Of a stretch of DNA of 64,000 nucleotides, positions 34,601 through 47,000 are shown one piece after another (positions within the stretch are counted from its first letter, which is position 1; each line of letters begins with the position of its first letter). The DNA lies in the NCBI RefSeq assembly GCF_900496995.4, contig NC_044009.1:8836001-8900000 (forward strand), written 5' to 3'. Made by a program: the position numbers and the translations under genes. The notes under the pieces were generated by a model that saw nothing but the letters and a program-made list of their open reading frames with translations, had not been told where the DNA came from and made no database searches. This DNA is from Aquila chrysaetos chrysaetos (lineage: Eukaryota; Chordata; Aves; Accipitriformes; Accipitridae).

Positions 34601-36656
34601 GCTAATCCTTGGTGTATAATACCCAGCTAGAGTAGATTTGTGATTAATTGGTAAATACTGTGGCTGAAGCAATGGTATTGGAAGCCTCAGAGAAAGAAAT
34701 CTTTTGACTTCTGGCCATCGATGTAGGGACATGTAGGCTACTGCATGGTGTGGTGTGGGAAATGGTAGAGGGCTTGAAAGTCTGAGTGTGTGATTGGAAG
34801 GGCTTATATATTGGTGTATAGACTTCAGAGGAATGTATAAATACTGTGAGGGTGTTGTTTAATGCTAAACTCTCGTTAGGAATACTATGGCCAGTGTGTA
34901 TTGTGGGTTTTGTTTGTTTGTTTTCAAACTGCTTTTTCAGCTAGCAGGCAGCATGTTGACAGATGTTTCCAGTCAGTGGTAAAGCTGTTGCACGCTTCAA
35001 ATAGGCCAGAACTATAGTAATACAGGTAGATTTTATGGCTTCCTGGATTTTCACAGTGGTTTAATTGCTTTTTCAGGAGTACAGGTCTTCCTCCTAAGAT
35101 ATGAAATACTCAAATTCCTTAATCTTTTTTTAAAAAGTCTTCAGATATGTGAAATAGTATTCTCATGCTATGCCTGTAAATTTAATTCTGTGATGTTGTG
35201 TTGTTAGACTGCCATAAAGAAGAATAACCCCAGGAAGTACCTCCGCAGCGTAGGAGATGGAGAGACCGTGGAGTTTGATGTGGTTGAGGGAGAAAAGGTA
35301 AACATATCTCTTGGGTGTTAGAGTATGCACGGAAAACTTGGTCTGCAGGCTTTGGTGTGGTGCCTGTGGTTTGAGTCGATGCCTGATGACATCCAAAGAG
35401 ATGAATGGTTTTTCATTGCTTTACAATGTGGATGTAAATCGTTGCTCAGTACTAAATTATATTATGCTATAACTGATTTGATGCTGACTGTTTACCTAAT
35501 GCTATCCCCACTCCTTAGGGTGCGGAGGCAGCTAATGTTACAGGTCCTGGTGGAGTTCCAGTGCAAGGCAGTAAATACGCAGCAGACCGTAACCATTACA
35601 GACGATATCCACGTCGTAGGGGTCCTCCACGCAACTACCAGCAAAACTACCAGAACAGTGAGAGTGGGGAAAAGAACGAAGGAGCAGAGAACATACCAGA
35701 AGGTCAAGCCCAGCAACGCCGTCCCTATCGCAGGCGGCGGTACCCACCTTACTATATGCGTAGGCCCTACGGGCGTCGACCACAATATTCCAACCCTCCC
35801 GTGCAGGGAGAGATAGTGGAGGTAACATTTGCTTCAAGTGTGATGCTAAATTGGCTTGATTGCTTTGGAGCAGGGTGATGAGATGCTGCTTTTTTGTCGC
35901 TATTTTGTAGATACTCGGGGTGGTTTTGGTAAAGTTTGGCAGTAAGATGCAACATTGGAGCAGATGTTGACAAGCTGATGGTCTTAATGTTACAGCTTTT
36001 AAAAAACAGAGGGTGTTAGAGTTTGTGTTAACTTTCTGTATGATTAACTGGAAGAAACACAAATTCCACATTGTGTGTACTCTTGTGCCCTAGATGGCTG
36101 CCCGCCTTGTTGTACGCCTCAGACTTTGCCTGGTAGCCGCCTTGCAGCCATCTTCCTCACGGCTTGACTAGTTGTGGCGTTAATAGGCTTTTGCAGGTGG
36201 CTAAGATGGTTTGTTGCCTCATGTCTTCCAGGGTGCTGACAACCAGGGTGCAGGAGAACAAGGCAGACCAGTCAGGCAGAACATGTATCGAGGTTATAGA
36301 CCACGATTTCGCAGGTATGCTGCAGATCAACTTACTTTTTTTAAACCTTGCCTTTTAGCAACAGAGACAGAACATGGTGATGGTCAGATGCTGCACTGTT
36401 AAAGCCTAGCTTGACTTTCAGGGGTCCTCCTCGTCAAAGACAGCCTAGAGAGGATGGGAACGAAGAAGATAAAGAGAACCAAGGGGATGAGACCCAAAGT
36501 CAGCAGCCACCTCAACGTCGGTACCGTCGTAACTTCAACTACCGACGCAGACGCCCAGAGAACCCTAAACCACAAGATGGCAAAGAGACGAAGACAGCCG
36601 AACCACCAGCTGAGAACACGTCCGCTCCCGAGGCCGAGCAGGGCGGGGCTGAGTAA
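28628..36656 (+). CDS. YBX1: YBX1, Y-box binding protein 1 (cold-shock domain)
   Basis: Seven coding exons: 28628-28784, 29197-29260, 32929-32962, 35208-35297, 35519-35821, 36232-36314, 36422-36656. They total 966 bp, giving 321 aa (human 324). Order: Ala/Pro-rich N-terminus (1-50), then a cold-shock domain (about 50-128) with RNP1 GYGFIN and RNP2-like DVFVHQT, split over exons 2-4. A C-terminal tail of alternating basic/aromatic and acidic clusters ([34 protein letters not shown]) follows and ends EAEQGGAE. The protein binds mRNA and single-stranded nucleic acid, packages mRNPs, and acts in translation control and transcription, in cytoplasm and nucleus (known). The sequence is nearly identical to mammals from the cold-shock domain onward; differences are concentrated in the first 50 residues. 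The start is the first ATG in the CpG island and matches the family MSSEAETQ. Confidence 0.98.
29261..35518 (+). other. YBX1: YBX1 large introns 2-4
   Basis: Introns 29,261-32,928, 32,963-35,207 and 35,298-35,518. A T homopolymer of about 19-20 bases lies near 31,062-31,081. No nested gene, snoRNA or mobile element was recognised. Confidence 0.4.
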
Positions 36657-38890
36657 ATACCGGCTTACCATCTCTACCATCATCCGGGTATGTGTCCCGA
36701 GGTTCTTGAGGATATGATTTGATGCCTGGCTTTTATTTTCTTTTGATGCTTTCCTTTAATTTTTGCCTTACAAGGTTTGGACTGTTCTTGCTCATGTTGT
36801 AACTGAACTGGCCGAGCTTGTGAGTGTGCTCACTAATGCCTACAGAACTGAACTGTGTGACTTTGCTGTACAAATACTGATTAATTGGGAGGACTCGGTT
36901 ACAGGCTTTAATTTTCATTGATGGTGTCACTGCCTGGAATACTGTTACTCTAAAAATCTTGGCTGTGCCCAGTGGTTCAGGCTTATGGCAGTCTTTGTCC
37001 ACCCAGAAAATAGTAATTCCAGCAGTGCTGGTATAGTGACTTGAAAGTAGCTAGGAGAAGCAGGCACTGGCATTTACTCAGCTCTGTACTTGTCTGAGCT
37101 TTTATCGCTTGGTCCCAAAGGGGAGGTGAATAGCATTAAGACCTTAAGGCATCAATTTCTAGGAAGCTGACACAGAAGTTGCAGGAGTCTCTCAGTAGCA
37201 GCTTTTTACCTAAATGAAAAAGTGCTGGAAAAACTGGTGGAGTTGGTCCTTTTTATGGAGCACCCAGGGTGCCTGTGGTTGAAGTACTGTGGTACTGCTG
37301 TGGCTTGCTGCTTGGCAGGGATGCATAAAGGTCGATGTTAAAATGTTGTTTTCGTTGCAAGGTGGACTGGCTGTGATTTGCCACTTGCTTGGTACTGTCT
37401 TCTGGTTGCCAGTTTTGCTAATTTGGGAGTATTTTCATTGCTAGGACTCTTGTTCTGCTTTTTTTTCTGGCACCTTCCTTGTTCATTCTTCCTCTCTCTG
37501 CCTCTGTATTTCCTCTCGCCAGCGTTCATACCCTGTTCTGTTGTGCCTCGCTCATCACTCGTTGCCTGGAGGGCAGGCAAACGGAAAGATGAGTTTAGGC
37601 TCTGGTGGGAGCGGTAATGAATGGTCACAATAATGGGGCGAACAGGGAACACAGGAATTGGGCATGGAGAGTAGCCTGGTCTCAGCAGCAGCTGCAGAGC
37701 AGACCTCTCCCAGCTGTGAGAGCGTAGGGACTCTTCTTCAAGGGCTTGGGTGCTGCTGGATTTGTCGTGCAGATGGATTGCTCGATGCCTCTTCAAGCCT
37801 TGCTGCAGTGTTTTCTGTGCGCTTGATGTGAGCCTTTGTTTTATGCTGGTGTTATCTTAATGGTTAACGCCTGCTGGGTGAATTCTGAGTATCACGGGCT
37901 TCAAAGAAGCACCGAGATGATGTTTGGTTGCTCTTTCTGTCTGTGGATAGTACTGGAGAATATAAATGGTGGTTTCTGTGGACTGGGCAGTGGCTGACTG
38001 AAGCCATGCTGCCTCCGTTAGACACAGGTGGAAATCTGCCCTTCAGCTGTCTTCTGAAGATCTTCTGTTGTCCTCCCGCCTGCCCGAGGCGGCTTGCAGT
38101 TGATGTTCCCAGACCTGGTCCTGCAGCGCTGGTCCGTGTGTGTCTGTGGAGCCCTCAGGAGGCCATTGGGGAAGAGGCTGGAGCAGGAGGCCGGGGAGGG
38201 GAGAGGCATAGACAGGATTCCTTTGGGTTCAAATTCAGTGTCTTCTCTTTCTGGAGTCCTTTGCATCTTGTTTGCTTGGAAGATGGCAGTTTTGGCCACT
38301 GAAAGTGGGCTGATGGTGGGCTGTGGTGGGCTGATGGAAGAGCTGCAGGTGGGGTTTTTTTGTTGTTGGTTTTTTTTTTTTTTTTTCCTGTGTGTGTATG
38401 AAAGTTAGCTCAGTGAGCATTTGTGAATTGCAGGTGAGTGTTGGTAGACCAAACACCTGCCTAAGCCTCTGACACCTGCCTGATCATCCTTTTTTTTCTT
38501 TTTCAGTTTAGTCATCAAAGAAAAGACTTAAGAAATGAAGAAGAAAAGAAAATGAAATTCCAGCAATAAGAAATGAACAAAAGAATTGGAACTGAAGACC
38601 TTAAGTGCTTGCTTTTTGCTGTTGACCAGATTACTAGAACTATCTGCATTATCTATGCAGCATGGGGTTTTTATTATTTTTACCTAAAGAAGTCTCCTTT
38701 TGGAAACGATAAACACGTTTTTTAAAAGCCTGTTTTTTCTCAATATACCTTTAAAGGTTTTTAAATTGTTTCATATCTGGTCAAGTTGAGATTTTTAAGA
38801 ACCTCATTTTTAATTTGTATGAAATATACACCTGATTTTTTCAAGTCAAACTGCAAGCATCTGTTAATAAAGGTCTTAAAGAGTTACCTT
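36657..38890 (+). other. YBX1: YBX1 3'UTR, interrupted by an intron
   Basis: Exon 7 continues to 36687 (ATCCGG|GTATGT). The last exon opens at 38507 after TTTTTCAG and is entirely noncoding. Across the junction and beyond, the sequence (TTTAGTCATC, CCAGCAATAAGAAATGAAC, CTATCTGCATTATCTATGCA) is close to the human YBX1 3'UTR. AATAAA lies at 38866-38871. The intron 36,688-38,506 contains a T run near 38,370 and nothing else recognised. Confidence 0.85.
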
Positions 38891-41198
38891 GTGTGCTTGG
38901 TCATGTTAAAGCTGCTTTTGTATGGAAGGGTTTAAGTTAAGTGTTCATAAAAGGTTTGGGGGAAAATGACTGCTTTATTTCTTCAGCATACACACTGTTG
39001 GGGTAAAATGCAAAAAAAATTAAAGTTAAAAAAAAAGTAATTGAGCCTGACTGCAGCTGGGTGAGAAGGCTCTTGGAGGGTGAAAAGGGGAGGTGCTTGT
39101 GTCAGTCCGGTGCATTCCCAAGAGCAGCTTAGCTGTGTCCCTGCTGGAATGGGGCTGTTGCAAAACTGGGGTGGTGTGAGGGGGCTTCAAAACAAACAAA
39201 CAAAAAAAAAACCCAAAACAAAAACCCAAACCCTCAAACTTGTTATTGGAGGTGTGCAGAGCACAGCTGCTCCTGACTTCTTACATTGCAGACATGACGT
39301 CTTTACAAGTGTGTCTCACTCCTGCTGTGCGGGAAGGGGAATCGAGGGAAAACTGGGGGGAAAATGGCGGTTCCCAGCTGGGTTTGGAATGCAGCAGCCT
39401 TGTGCTTGCAGGCTTGGGCTTAACTGTTGTGCTTGGCTCCCTGCGGCCGCTTTTCCTCTGGAGAGGTGGGTGTTGGAGAAGCTGGATTGCTGCTGCCCAG
39501 AAGCCTTTTCAGGTGGTGTCAGGCTCCTCGTGTCCGTATGGTGACTTAATGGCGCAGTCTGCTGTCATGCCAGGGGTGAAGGAGCAGAGGGATGGCTGCA
39601 CCTCGCAGCAAAACCACCTCTCGCTGTGCTTAGACCAGCGCTGGAGCTGTTTTCTGCTCGCTTGGCCTCACCCAGCCCCGCAGCTCACCGTGCTGCACTC
39701 GTACAATGCCAGTTATAAATTACCAGTAACATTGAGGAGCACCCAGTGGGTGGGGTATGGTTGTCTGATGGCAGCTTTTGAGAGCTTTCCTTTCTATGCA
39801 CTAATGAGCTCTATGCTTGTGTCATGCAAATGATACAATGCTCTTTTTAATTGTTTTCCTATGCGCTCAAGTGCCAGCCATTAAATGCGCAGGGTTTTGC
39901 TCCCTCTAAACACCTTCTAACGTGCTTCTGACTGCCCGTCCTCTAGATGTGTCTGTCCTTTGGACTGCAGCCATCCTGCTGTTCCAACAGCAAACTGTCA
40001 GTCACACTCTTTAGTTTTGTCACACAGCTTTAGTGACTGGATTTCTTAATTTTTCACGTCCCTGGTGCATCACTTATTATTATTGCTAATGATACTGATG
40101 GATTTGCTCCTGCGCTGTGGGACACAGCAGTGGGCCGGTGGTGTTTCCACGTCGCACCCGAAGCAGGGAGCTGCGATAAAGTGATGGGTTTGCTGCCTTT
40201 CGGCTTTGGGTGAGATTAGAAATGATGTTGCTGTCTCTCCTGGGGACAGATGGCTTGGGAGGACCCTTGCAACTCCCCTGGTTTGGGGGTGGTGGTGTTC
40301 TGCAGCCTGCCTAGGCTACAGAAGTGCTCCTGTGAGTCTCTTCCGCACCTTTCCGTTGTGGGAACTGGCTGTAGCCCTGCAGCAATGTCTGCTCAGGCCA
40401 CAGGCTTGGTCTCCTGTGTCTTTTGGGGTCACAAAGCCCATATCGGGGAGCTTTCTCTGCCCTGCTTCCCTGCACTGACATCGCTTCTGTGTGCTAACCT
40501 TTGGGTGGAAAGTAAGGGATAAGTATGAAGACTGAGCAGTCAGCAGATGTGGTGGTGGGGGTGTTGGTGGTTTTGGGTTCTGGTTTGTTTTCATAACGGT
40601 TTGCAAGTGAAGAAGGATAATAATTCACTTGGAAAACAGAAATCCCTTTTTGACTTCAAAACCCAACTTTGCAGGTAGAGCACCTCCATTAGGCTTCAGA
40701 CTGAGTCACCTCCTTGTGCCTGACTTGTACGGCTGCAGTGTTCCTCCAGTGGTCACCCCATGACAACATTAATAAATGCTCCAGGCTGCTAGCTTTACCC
40801 GGTTTTTAAATGCAAACCTTGTGCTGCCCAGTTTCTGAGCGCAGGGGCGGTTTCCCGCAGGGCCGCCGGCCACGTGGAGTCAGTGTTGCTCCGTGCAGAA
40901 AAGGCTTTCCGCTAAATTCCTCCAAAGCATCGGCTGAGCAATGTCGGAGTTGCTCCTTTGCCCTCAGCGTCCTAACAGCTTCCCCAGGCGACTCGGGGGG
41001 CATCTTTGCTTAAAGCAACGCTCTTTTCTGGGGTTTATTTCCATGAAACCTGGCTGGAAGCAGGGAAAAAAACCTCCTCTCTGGGTAACTTCTGCAGCAC
41101 CCTTGCTTTTTTGCAGCCACTGATGCTACAGCTCACGCGGACCCTGCAATCAGAGCCTTAAAGCAACCGCAGAGATGTCCCAGTATAGGTGATGGTGC
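38891..41198. other. YBX1 to claudin intergenic region
   Basis: Convergent gene ends. The stretch contains A-rich runs near 39,010-39,040 and 39,185-39,240 and scattered short open frames. No gene, repeat family or RNA was recognised. Confidence 0.4.
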
Positions 41199-41268
41199 TT
41201 TAATGGGGTGAGGCTGGGAGGGGAGAGCGTGCCGCAGTGGGGCCGGGTGCGGGAGGTGCTGCTGCCCA
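41199..41268 (-). other. Short 3'UTR and poly(A) signal of the CLDN16-type gene
   Basis: ATTAAA on the minus strand at 41204-41199, about 65 bases after the stop codon, is the first plausible polyadenylation signal. Confidence 0.5.
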
Positions 41269-44035
41269 TCATACACGGGAGTCCATGGCGTACATCTTGC
41301 TGGTGGCCGTTTGGCTCCGGGGCTGAGGAAGCCTCTGGGGTTGCCAGCGGCTGCTGGGGTCTGCCAGGAAAGAGTTGGGGTTATGTCATGGCTGGCAATA
41401 GCAGGGGGACTCGGGGGGGTGCTACAGCATGGGGACGCGGCAGGAGAAATGAACACGGACAGTGGGGTCGACTTCCACCCAGTGGGACCAGGCATAAGGG
41501 CTGGACATGATGTCTGGTGAGGCATCACCGGCCCCACATCCCCCATGGTGGGATGGCCAGATTTCCACCGGCACATCCTTGCGGAAACTGGCTCAGGCTT
41601 TGGCTGGTTGCAGTGATGTGGCTCCAGTGTGGCCACTGCTTTGGGTAGACATCAAGACACCTTCACCAGGACCTCAACATCCCACAGATGTGGATGGAAC
41701 GTTTCTGTACCCCCCTCCATGCCCTGACGGGGCTTATGGGGTCCTTGCTTAGCCCAATCCTGCCTGGCATGACCCAGCCTCCCCCACCAAGGTGCATGGG
41801 CCAGATATGAAGGGGTTCCCTTTGATTTGGCTGGACCCTGGGAGAACTGCCTGTGCCTTCCGAGCTGGTCTTTTGCCCCACGTAAACCCCTGCAGGGCAA
41901 AAAGCTACTTAAGGTGGGATAGGGTGGGACAGGACAGACTGACCTGTGCAGGTATAGAGGCAGCAGGTCAGCAGGACGGATGCCACGAAGCAGCCCATCG
42001 AGCCAGCCATCCCCAGCCAGCACGACCACCCGAAGTCGTAGTGGACTCCCAGGAATATGTTGTGCGACACCAGCATGGCCCTCTCCAAGTAGACATCCAC
42101 TGCGTACCACACGGAGCCCACAAGACCCAGGATGCCTAGGAGAAACGGGGCTGGCTAAGAAAGCCATAGAACCCCCCCATGCTCCCCAAGACCCCTCTGA
42201 GGGGGTACCCCTAGTTCCCGGCATCCTCCCCACTCCCTGTGGGACACGAGGTCCATCTGCCCCCGAGCTCTCCCAGCCACGCACTCCCGACGCCAAGGAT
42301 GACACCAGCCCCGTAGCACATCTTCAGTTTGACATGAGGATCTTCCTTGAGGAACTTGATGCAGTCGAGCCCAAGGAGCAGCATAGCCAAAGCCAGGCCA
42401 GCCAGGAGGTCCGCTGTGATCAGCAGGGTCCGCGTCACCACGATCTTCACTGGGCAGGGAAGGAAAAAAAAACCAGAAAGGGGATTGAGGAATGCTCAGA
42501 GGAACTGGTCTCCCCACTCAAGATTGCTGCCTGTGTCCCTGCTAGAGTCACCCAGCTCACCAGTGACCATGTCCATAGGAGATATCTACACTGGGACCCA
42601 CCAACCCCATGCCTGCGATGTGCCATAGGCAAGGTGCTCACCAGGCTCATCAGAAACCTTGCGACAGGACTTAATAAGCCCATTATTAGACGAGCTCAAG
42701 AAATCAAACAACTTAAGGTGCACCAATCAGCACCTGGGATGTGATCACCTACTCAAGACCTTCTTGCACAGGCTTGGACAGAAGATGCTGCTGTCCAGAC
42801 TGTCTGTTTTTTCCTCCAAGTTGTGTAGCTGGTGTTTTGAACAGCAAATGTCAACATACCAGCAAAAAAATATGAGAATTGGCACGGTTCACATCACCAG
42901 CCGTGTCCAATGTGACTTCTCCCTGCAAAGCTTTTTCCCCAGAGCAGCACACCAGCCCCACTTAGTCCATGCCGACTTCTTGTTCCCTTCTCCACTGTCC
43001 AAACCTGTGTTGTCCCATGTCATCACCCTATACAGGACAAGGGCTCTCCTGTGCAGTGCCTGACGTGCCCTGTGCAGGCCAGGGGAAATCTCCATACCAC
43101 AGGATGACTGTCTGTGAGCTGAGGACACAAGTCCTTGGCCAGTGGGAACGGTCTTCACCCCTGCATGCAACATCAATGGGGTTGCAAACCCCACCATGCA
43201 ACAGGGGCAGGAGCTGCGCCTGGGCTCTGCATGCCAAAACACCTTTGTTGTGAGGTGGCACAGCTTCATGGCCTCTCTCCTGCTTGGTGACCCCATGGCA
43301 GATCTGGCTGAACCACGGGTTGCTGTCCAGGCTGTGCTGATGGGACGGGAGACCAAGAGAAGCCCTGAGCCTGCATCGCTAACTGATGAAGGTCAGCCCT
43401 TTGCAACAAGGATCATCTTCTTGAAAAGGGAATGGGGAAAACTCTTAGCTGTGAACTTAAAAAATGCCTCCAGGCCATGCCAGCTTACCTGGATGGTCAG
43501 CCAAAATGGAGTCATACTGGTCACAGGTCCTGACCCCATCCTGCATGTTGGTGACACACTCCCTCCAAAGCCCCCGGCATTTGTGGCTTACCTGGAAGCC
43601 GGAGAAAGACACTCAAGCAAAAAGCATCAAAAAGCACCCCATCTCCTCAGGGATATCCCAGCCCAGCAAGGCAGGCCTTCAGGCTCTCACCACCACAGCT
43701 GGACATGTCCTGGTGACTCCCTACCCATACCTTGCTCTCTGTCTCCTCCTTCTGCTCCAGCATTTCTCTCTCTCTCTAATCCTCCAGCTCATGCAGAAAG
43801 CAGTGGGTTTGTCCCACCATGTCCCCTTGCCAAGCCCGGGGAGACATGGTGCAGCCCCATGGGCATCAAGGCACCCACCTTGCTCCCAGCTGCTAAGCTT
43901 GACCATGGCTGCTCTGCTCACCTCCAAACTGTCATCAGCGTTCACCATCCAGCAGTCGGTGCATGTGGCAAGGAGCAGGAAGACGGTTGAGAGAAGAGCA
44001 AGACCGAACACTGTCATCTGCAAGGCCGTGCTCAT
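41269..44035 (-). CDS. Claudin of CLDN16 type (claudin-16 or claudin-16-like)
   Basis: Minus-strand exons: 44035-43922, 43591-43489, 42449-42285, 42135-41944, 41360-41269. They total 666 bp, giving 221 aa; the 165-bp third exon matches the 165-bp exon 2 of CLDN19. There are four membrane segments. Loop 1 has the claudin signature (W29, GLW 45-47, C50, C61) and reads like claudin-16: [24 protein letters not shown]. Further matches are [29 protein letters not shown] and [16 protein letters not shown], and a C-terminus KMYAMDSRV against human KMYAVDTRV. Claudin-16 forms paracellular cation pathways in kidney with claudin-19 and binds ZO-1 through its C-terminal T-R-V. The ATG aligns with the internal Met used by human claudin-16. 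Five bases past ATG's upstream 'gtaacccc' is a CTTGCAG acceptor, so a 5'UTR exon is likely. It could be the true CLDN16 or a paralogue; synteny differs from human. Confidence 0.9.
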
Positions 44036-47000
44036 GGGGTTACCTGCAAGGGCACGGAGATGTCTGCCACCTCCACTCTGACCGCTTCCCAGGCACCCGA
44101 TCCACCAAGGACAAAGTGCCACCTAGGCCAAGGCATCCTCTGAATCCCTGTGAGTCATCTGGGCCCCATTGCATGGTCCTCAGTGCTGCCAAAATGCTCT
44201 AACACCCTTAGCCAAGGTACCCTTAGACAGGGCCTTCAGGGATACATTAATATTGCAGTGGAGACATACCCACATCAGGCTGCTCTCTAGATGTCCTCTA
44301 TTCCAAATAGACCATCTGAAGTTGCCAACCATTAGTACTCGCCCTTTGGGAATCAAGAGCTGCTGGAAACCATTGCCAAACAACTGCTGTTGTCAAAACC
44401 TGTGATCAGCATGCATCTGCTGAAATGTTTTCTTGTTGTCCCCATCCCTGCAGCCACGTGATTTGGTGGGAAGAGCACCTTCCTTTTCTTGCCTTTTTTT
44501 TTTTTTCCTTCCAAGAAAAGCAATGAAGTGTTGAAACATCCAGGTTGGAACACAAGCAAGTGTCCCATGGAGGTGTTCTAATCTCAACCAGAAAGCCCAA
44601 AGAAAGCATCTCCCGTTATGAAGGTGGATGAGGGCTGCTGGGGCTTGATGTAGGTGCCCTTAAGTGCTGCCAAGGCTTTCCAAAACCAGTAAGAACCATC
44701 TGTTTTCCATCCTTGCCAGAGATGGAGGGATTTTGCAGAAAGGGGAGCTGTGCCCAAGGTATGGAGCACAGATCTCCAAAGCCTGGACATGAATCCCGCC
44801 TTGCTGCGTTTTGCAACCTAAGATGCTAAATATTTTAGTGCCTGAAGTCGCAACCAACTGTGACAGCCCTTTGGACAGAGGGGTTCCCGTGAGTTGGTTA
44901 ATTAATGAGACTGGATAGGTCTCTGAGCTGCATGGGTTAATTATCGTAGGGTGATGACTCTTCATGATCACTGGGTTTGTGACCTTCACCCAGATGCTGC
45001 CCACCCTGGCGTGGCACAGGCTTCCCCGTGGGGCAGAGGTGGGAAGGAAGGTCATGATCCCCACACCCAGAGTGCAACATCTCCTACCACATCCCCTCTC
45101 GGGACGTCGCTGGGAGCAGAGGTACCACTCACCCCCACTCTTTCAGTGTTTCCGTCAGCTTCACTCTAAGAGTGTATCTCATTATTAACAGGCAGCTGCT
45201 TAGACCCCCGTTTGCAATATTTTTTTAATTTCTCAGGCTCCCTTCTGAGCTAACTCTCCATAACCTTATTTTTTTTCCACTAAACCTTAGCTGTTTTGGA
45301 GCCTTTGAAGAAAATCTGTTCAGCCAGTTGAGTTATATCAGGAAGCAAAAAAAACTAAAAAGGGGCTCGGGGCGGGAGCATTACCTTCACCACAGGCTCA
45401 TCCTTGCTGGTGTGGGATGATGGCAAAAGCTCTTTGTTGCCGATGAGTGGGGCTGGGGACGTGGGTCTTGAAGATTCTTTCAAGTGTCGATGGGATTCAA
45501 TCCTGACCCACCTGATGGAGTCGGGGAAATGCAATGCCTGCCAGAGCCAGTGCCGGACTATTTAAGGTTTTTCCAAAGCACGTCAGATGGGCTTTGTGCT
45601 CCAAGGCGTGATAGGCATCCCTGCAGTTAAAACGGTAATAGGTTGGAAACGGAGCCTCCCCAAAAAATATCACGTGGGGAAACCTGTGGGAACCTGCCGA
45701 GAACACTCCCTAGGTGGGGGACTCTGTGTCCCGGGCAAATAGCCCAATTTTTTTAATTAATGCTTTGGAGTGAGTGGCCTAAGACATGTTGGGTCCCCAG
45801 GACTGGTGCAAGAGGGGTGGAGGTGGCCAGAGAAAGAAGCTAAAATGCAAGGAAGATAATTAGAACCTTTTGGCCAGGCATGCAGTCAATAATTAAGACC
45901 CTTTTTTTTTTCCCTCATGAAGTGGAAAACAAATGATAACCACTGCAGTGGCTATGGCTCAGATAACATGGCCTGTCAGCCCCCCGAGGAGGTTTTTGTC
46001 ACCCTGGAAACTGGTACCCCAGCTGCCTGGCACTTGGAGCTGCCCTAAAAGCTTCAGGTTTGTTCCCTGATCCCCTACTATTCAGAAAAAAATTGCTTTT
46101 GCTCTCATTCTCACCAAGCATCGTGTTGCAGCATCCTCTGAGCATCCCTGGGATCAGCTGTGTCCCGTGGCTCTCAGACATTGCTACACCCTCATCTCCT
46201 AAACCCGTGGAAAACACATCCATATTTCCATTTTGGGGATTATATTTAAGAGATGCACTTGGGCGTTTTAGGTTTGTTTTGGGTTTGTTTTTGATTTTTT
46301 TTTTTCCCCTCTAGATAATCCTCTGCAGCATTGAACTGTGGGGCTTTTGGCAACACACCAGGGTCTTGGCAAATCCTTGAGCTTCAGCCCCGCAGAGGCA
46401 CCTGGGTGCTTGATGTGTGCGCTTGCTGCTGCTTTATTTTGGGTTATCCTGTTTTCCCAGGATTTTGGCACATGGCAGGTCCAACACTTCAGCATGTAGT
46501 GGTGAAATAGGGATGAGAACATCCAGGAGGGTTTGTGTACCTTCATTTTCCAACATTTACATCTCAGGATTTTATGGTACTTGGATATACATGACGTGAA
46601 ATTCTGGTGTGATGCCGAAGCAATACAAAACTGCAGCTGCATGCCCTGGTGACACCTATAAAATAGCCTTATTTTCATTTTCTGCTCATCCAAACAGTCA
46701 ATTTATTATATATAGAACTAATCTGCCTTGTCAATTCTCAGCTGAAACCTTTTGGGGGGGGTTGAAAAGATGCAGGCAGAGGGGCAGATCTATCGGTAGT
46801 TGAATTAAAGATCACTTCACTGGTTAATGAAGGTGAAAATCAGATCTTGTGTCCCACTAGGTTTGTAAAACCCTTGTGTAAAAAAAATGGTGCTGACAAA
46901 AGACTCAAATCTTTGTGTTTTAGCATATGCTGTGCAGGGGAAACCTGCTATGGCTGGAAGGAAAAAAAAAAAAGAAATAAAGATGTTTTCTTTGATGGGA

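Noticed and set aside
41133-41636. 167-aa minus-strand frame over the last exon of the CLDN16-type gene
   Set aside because: Wrong frame: the spliced phase gives the KMYAMDSRV ending instead.
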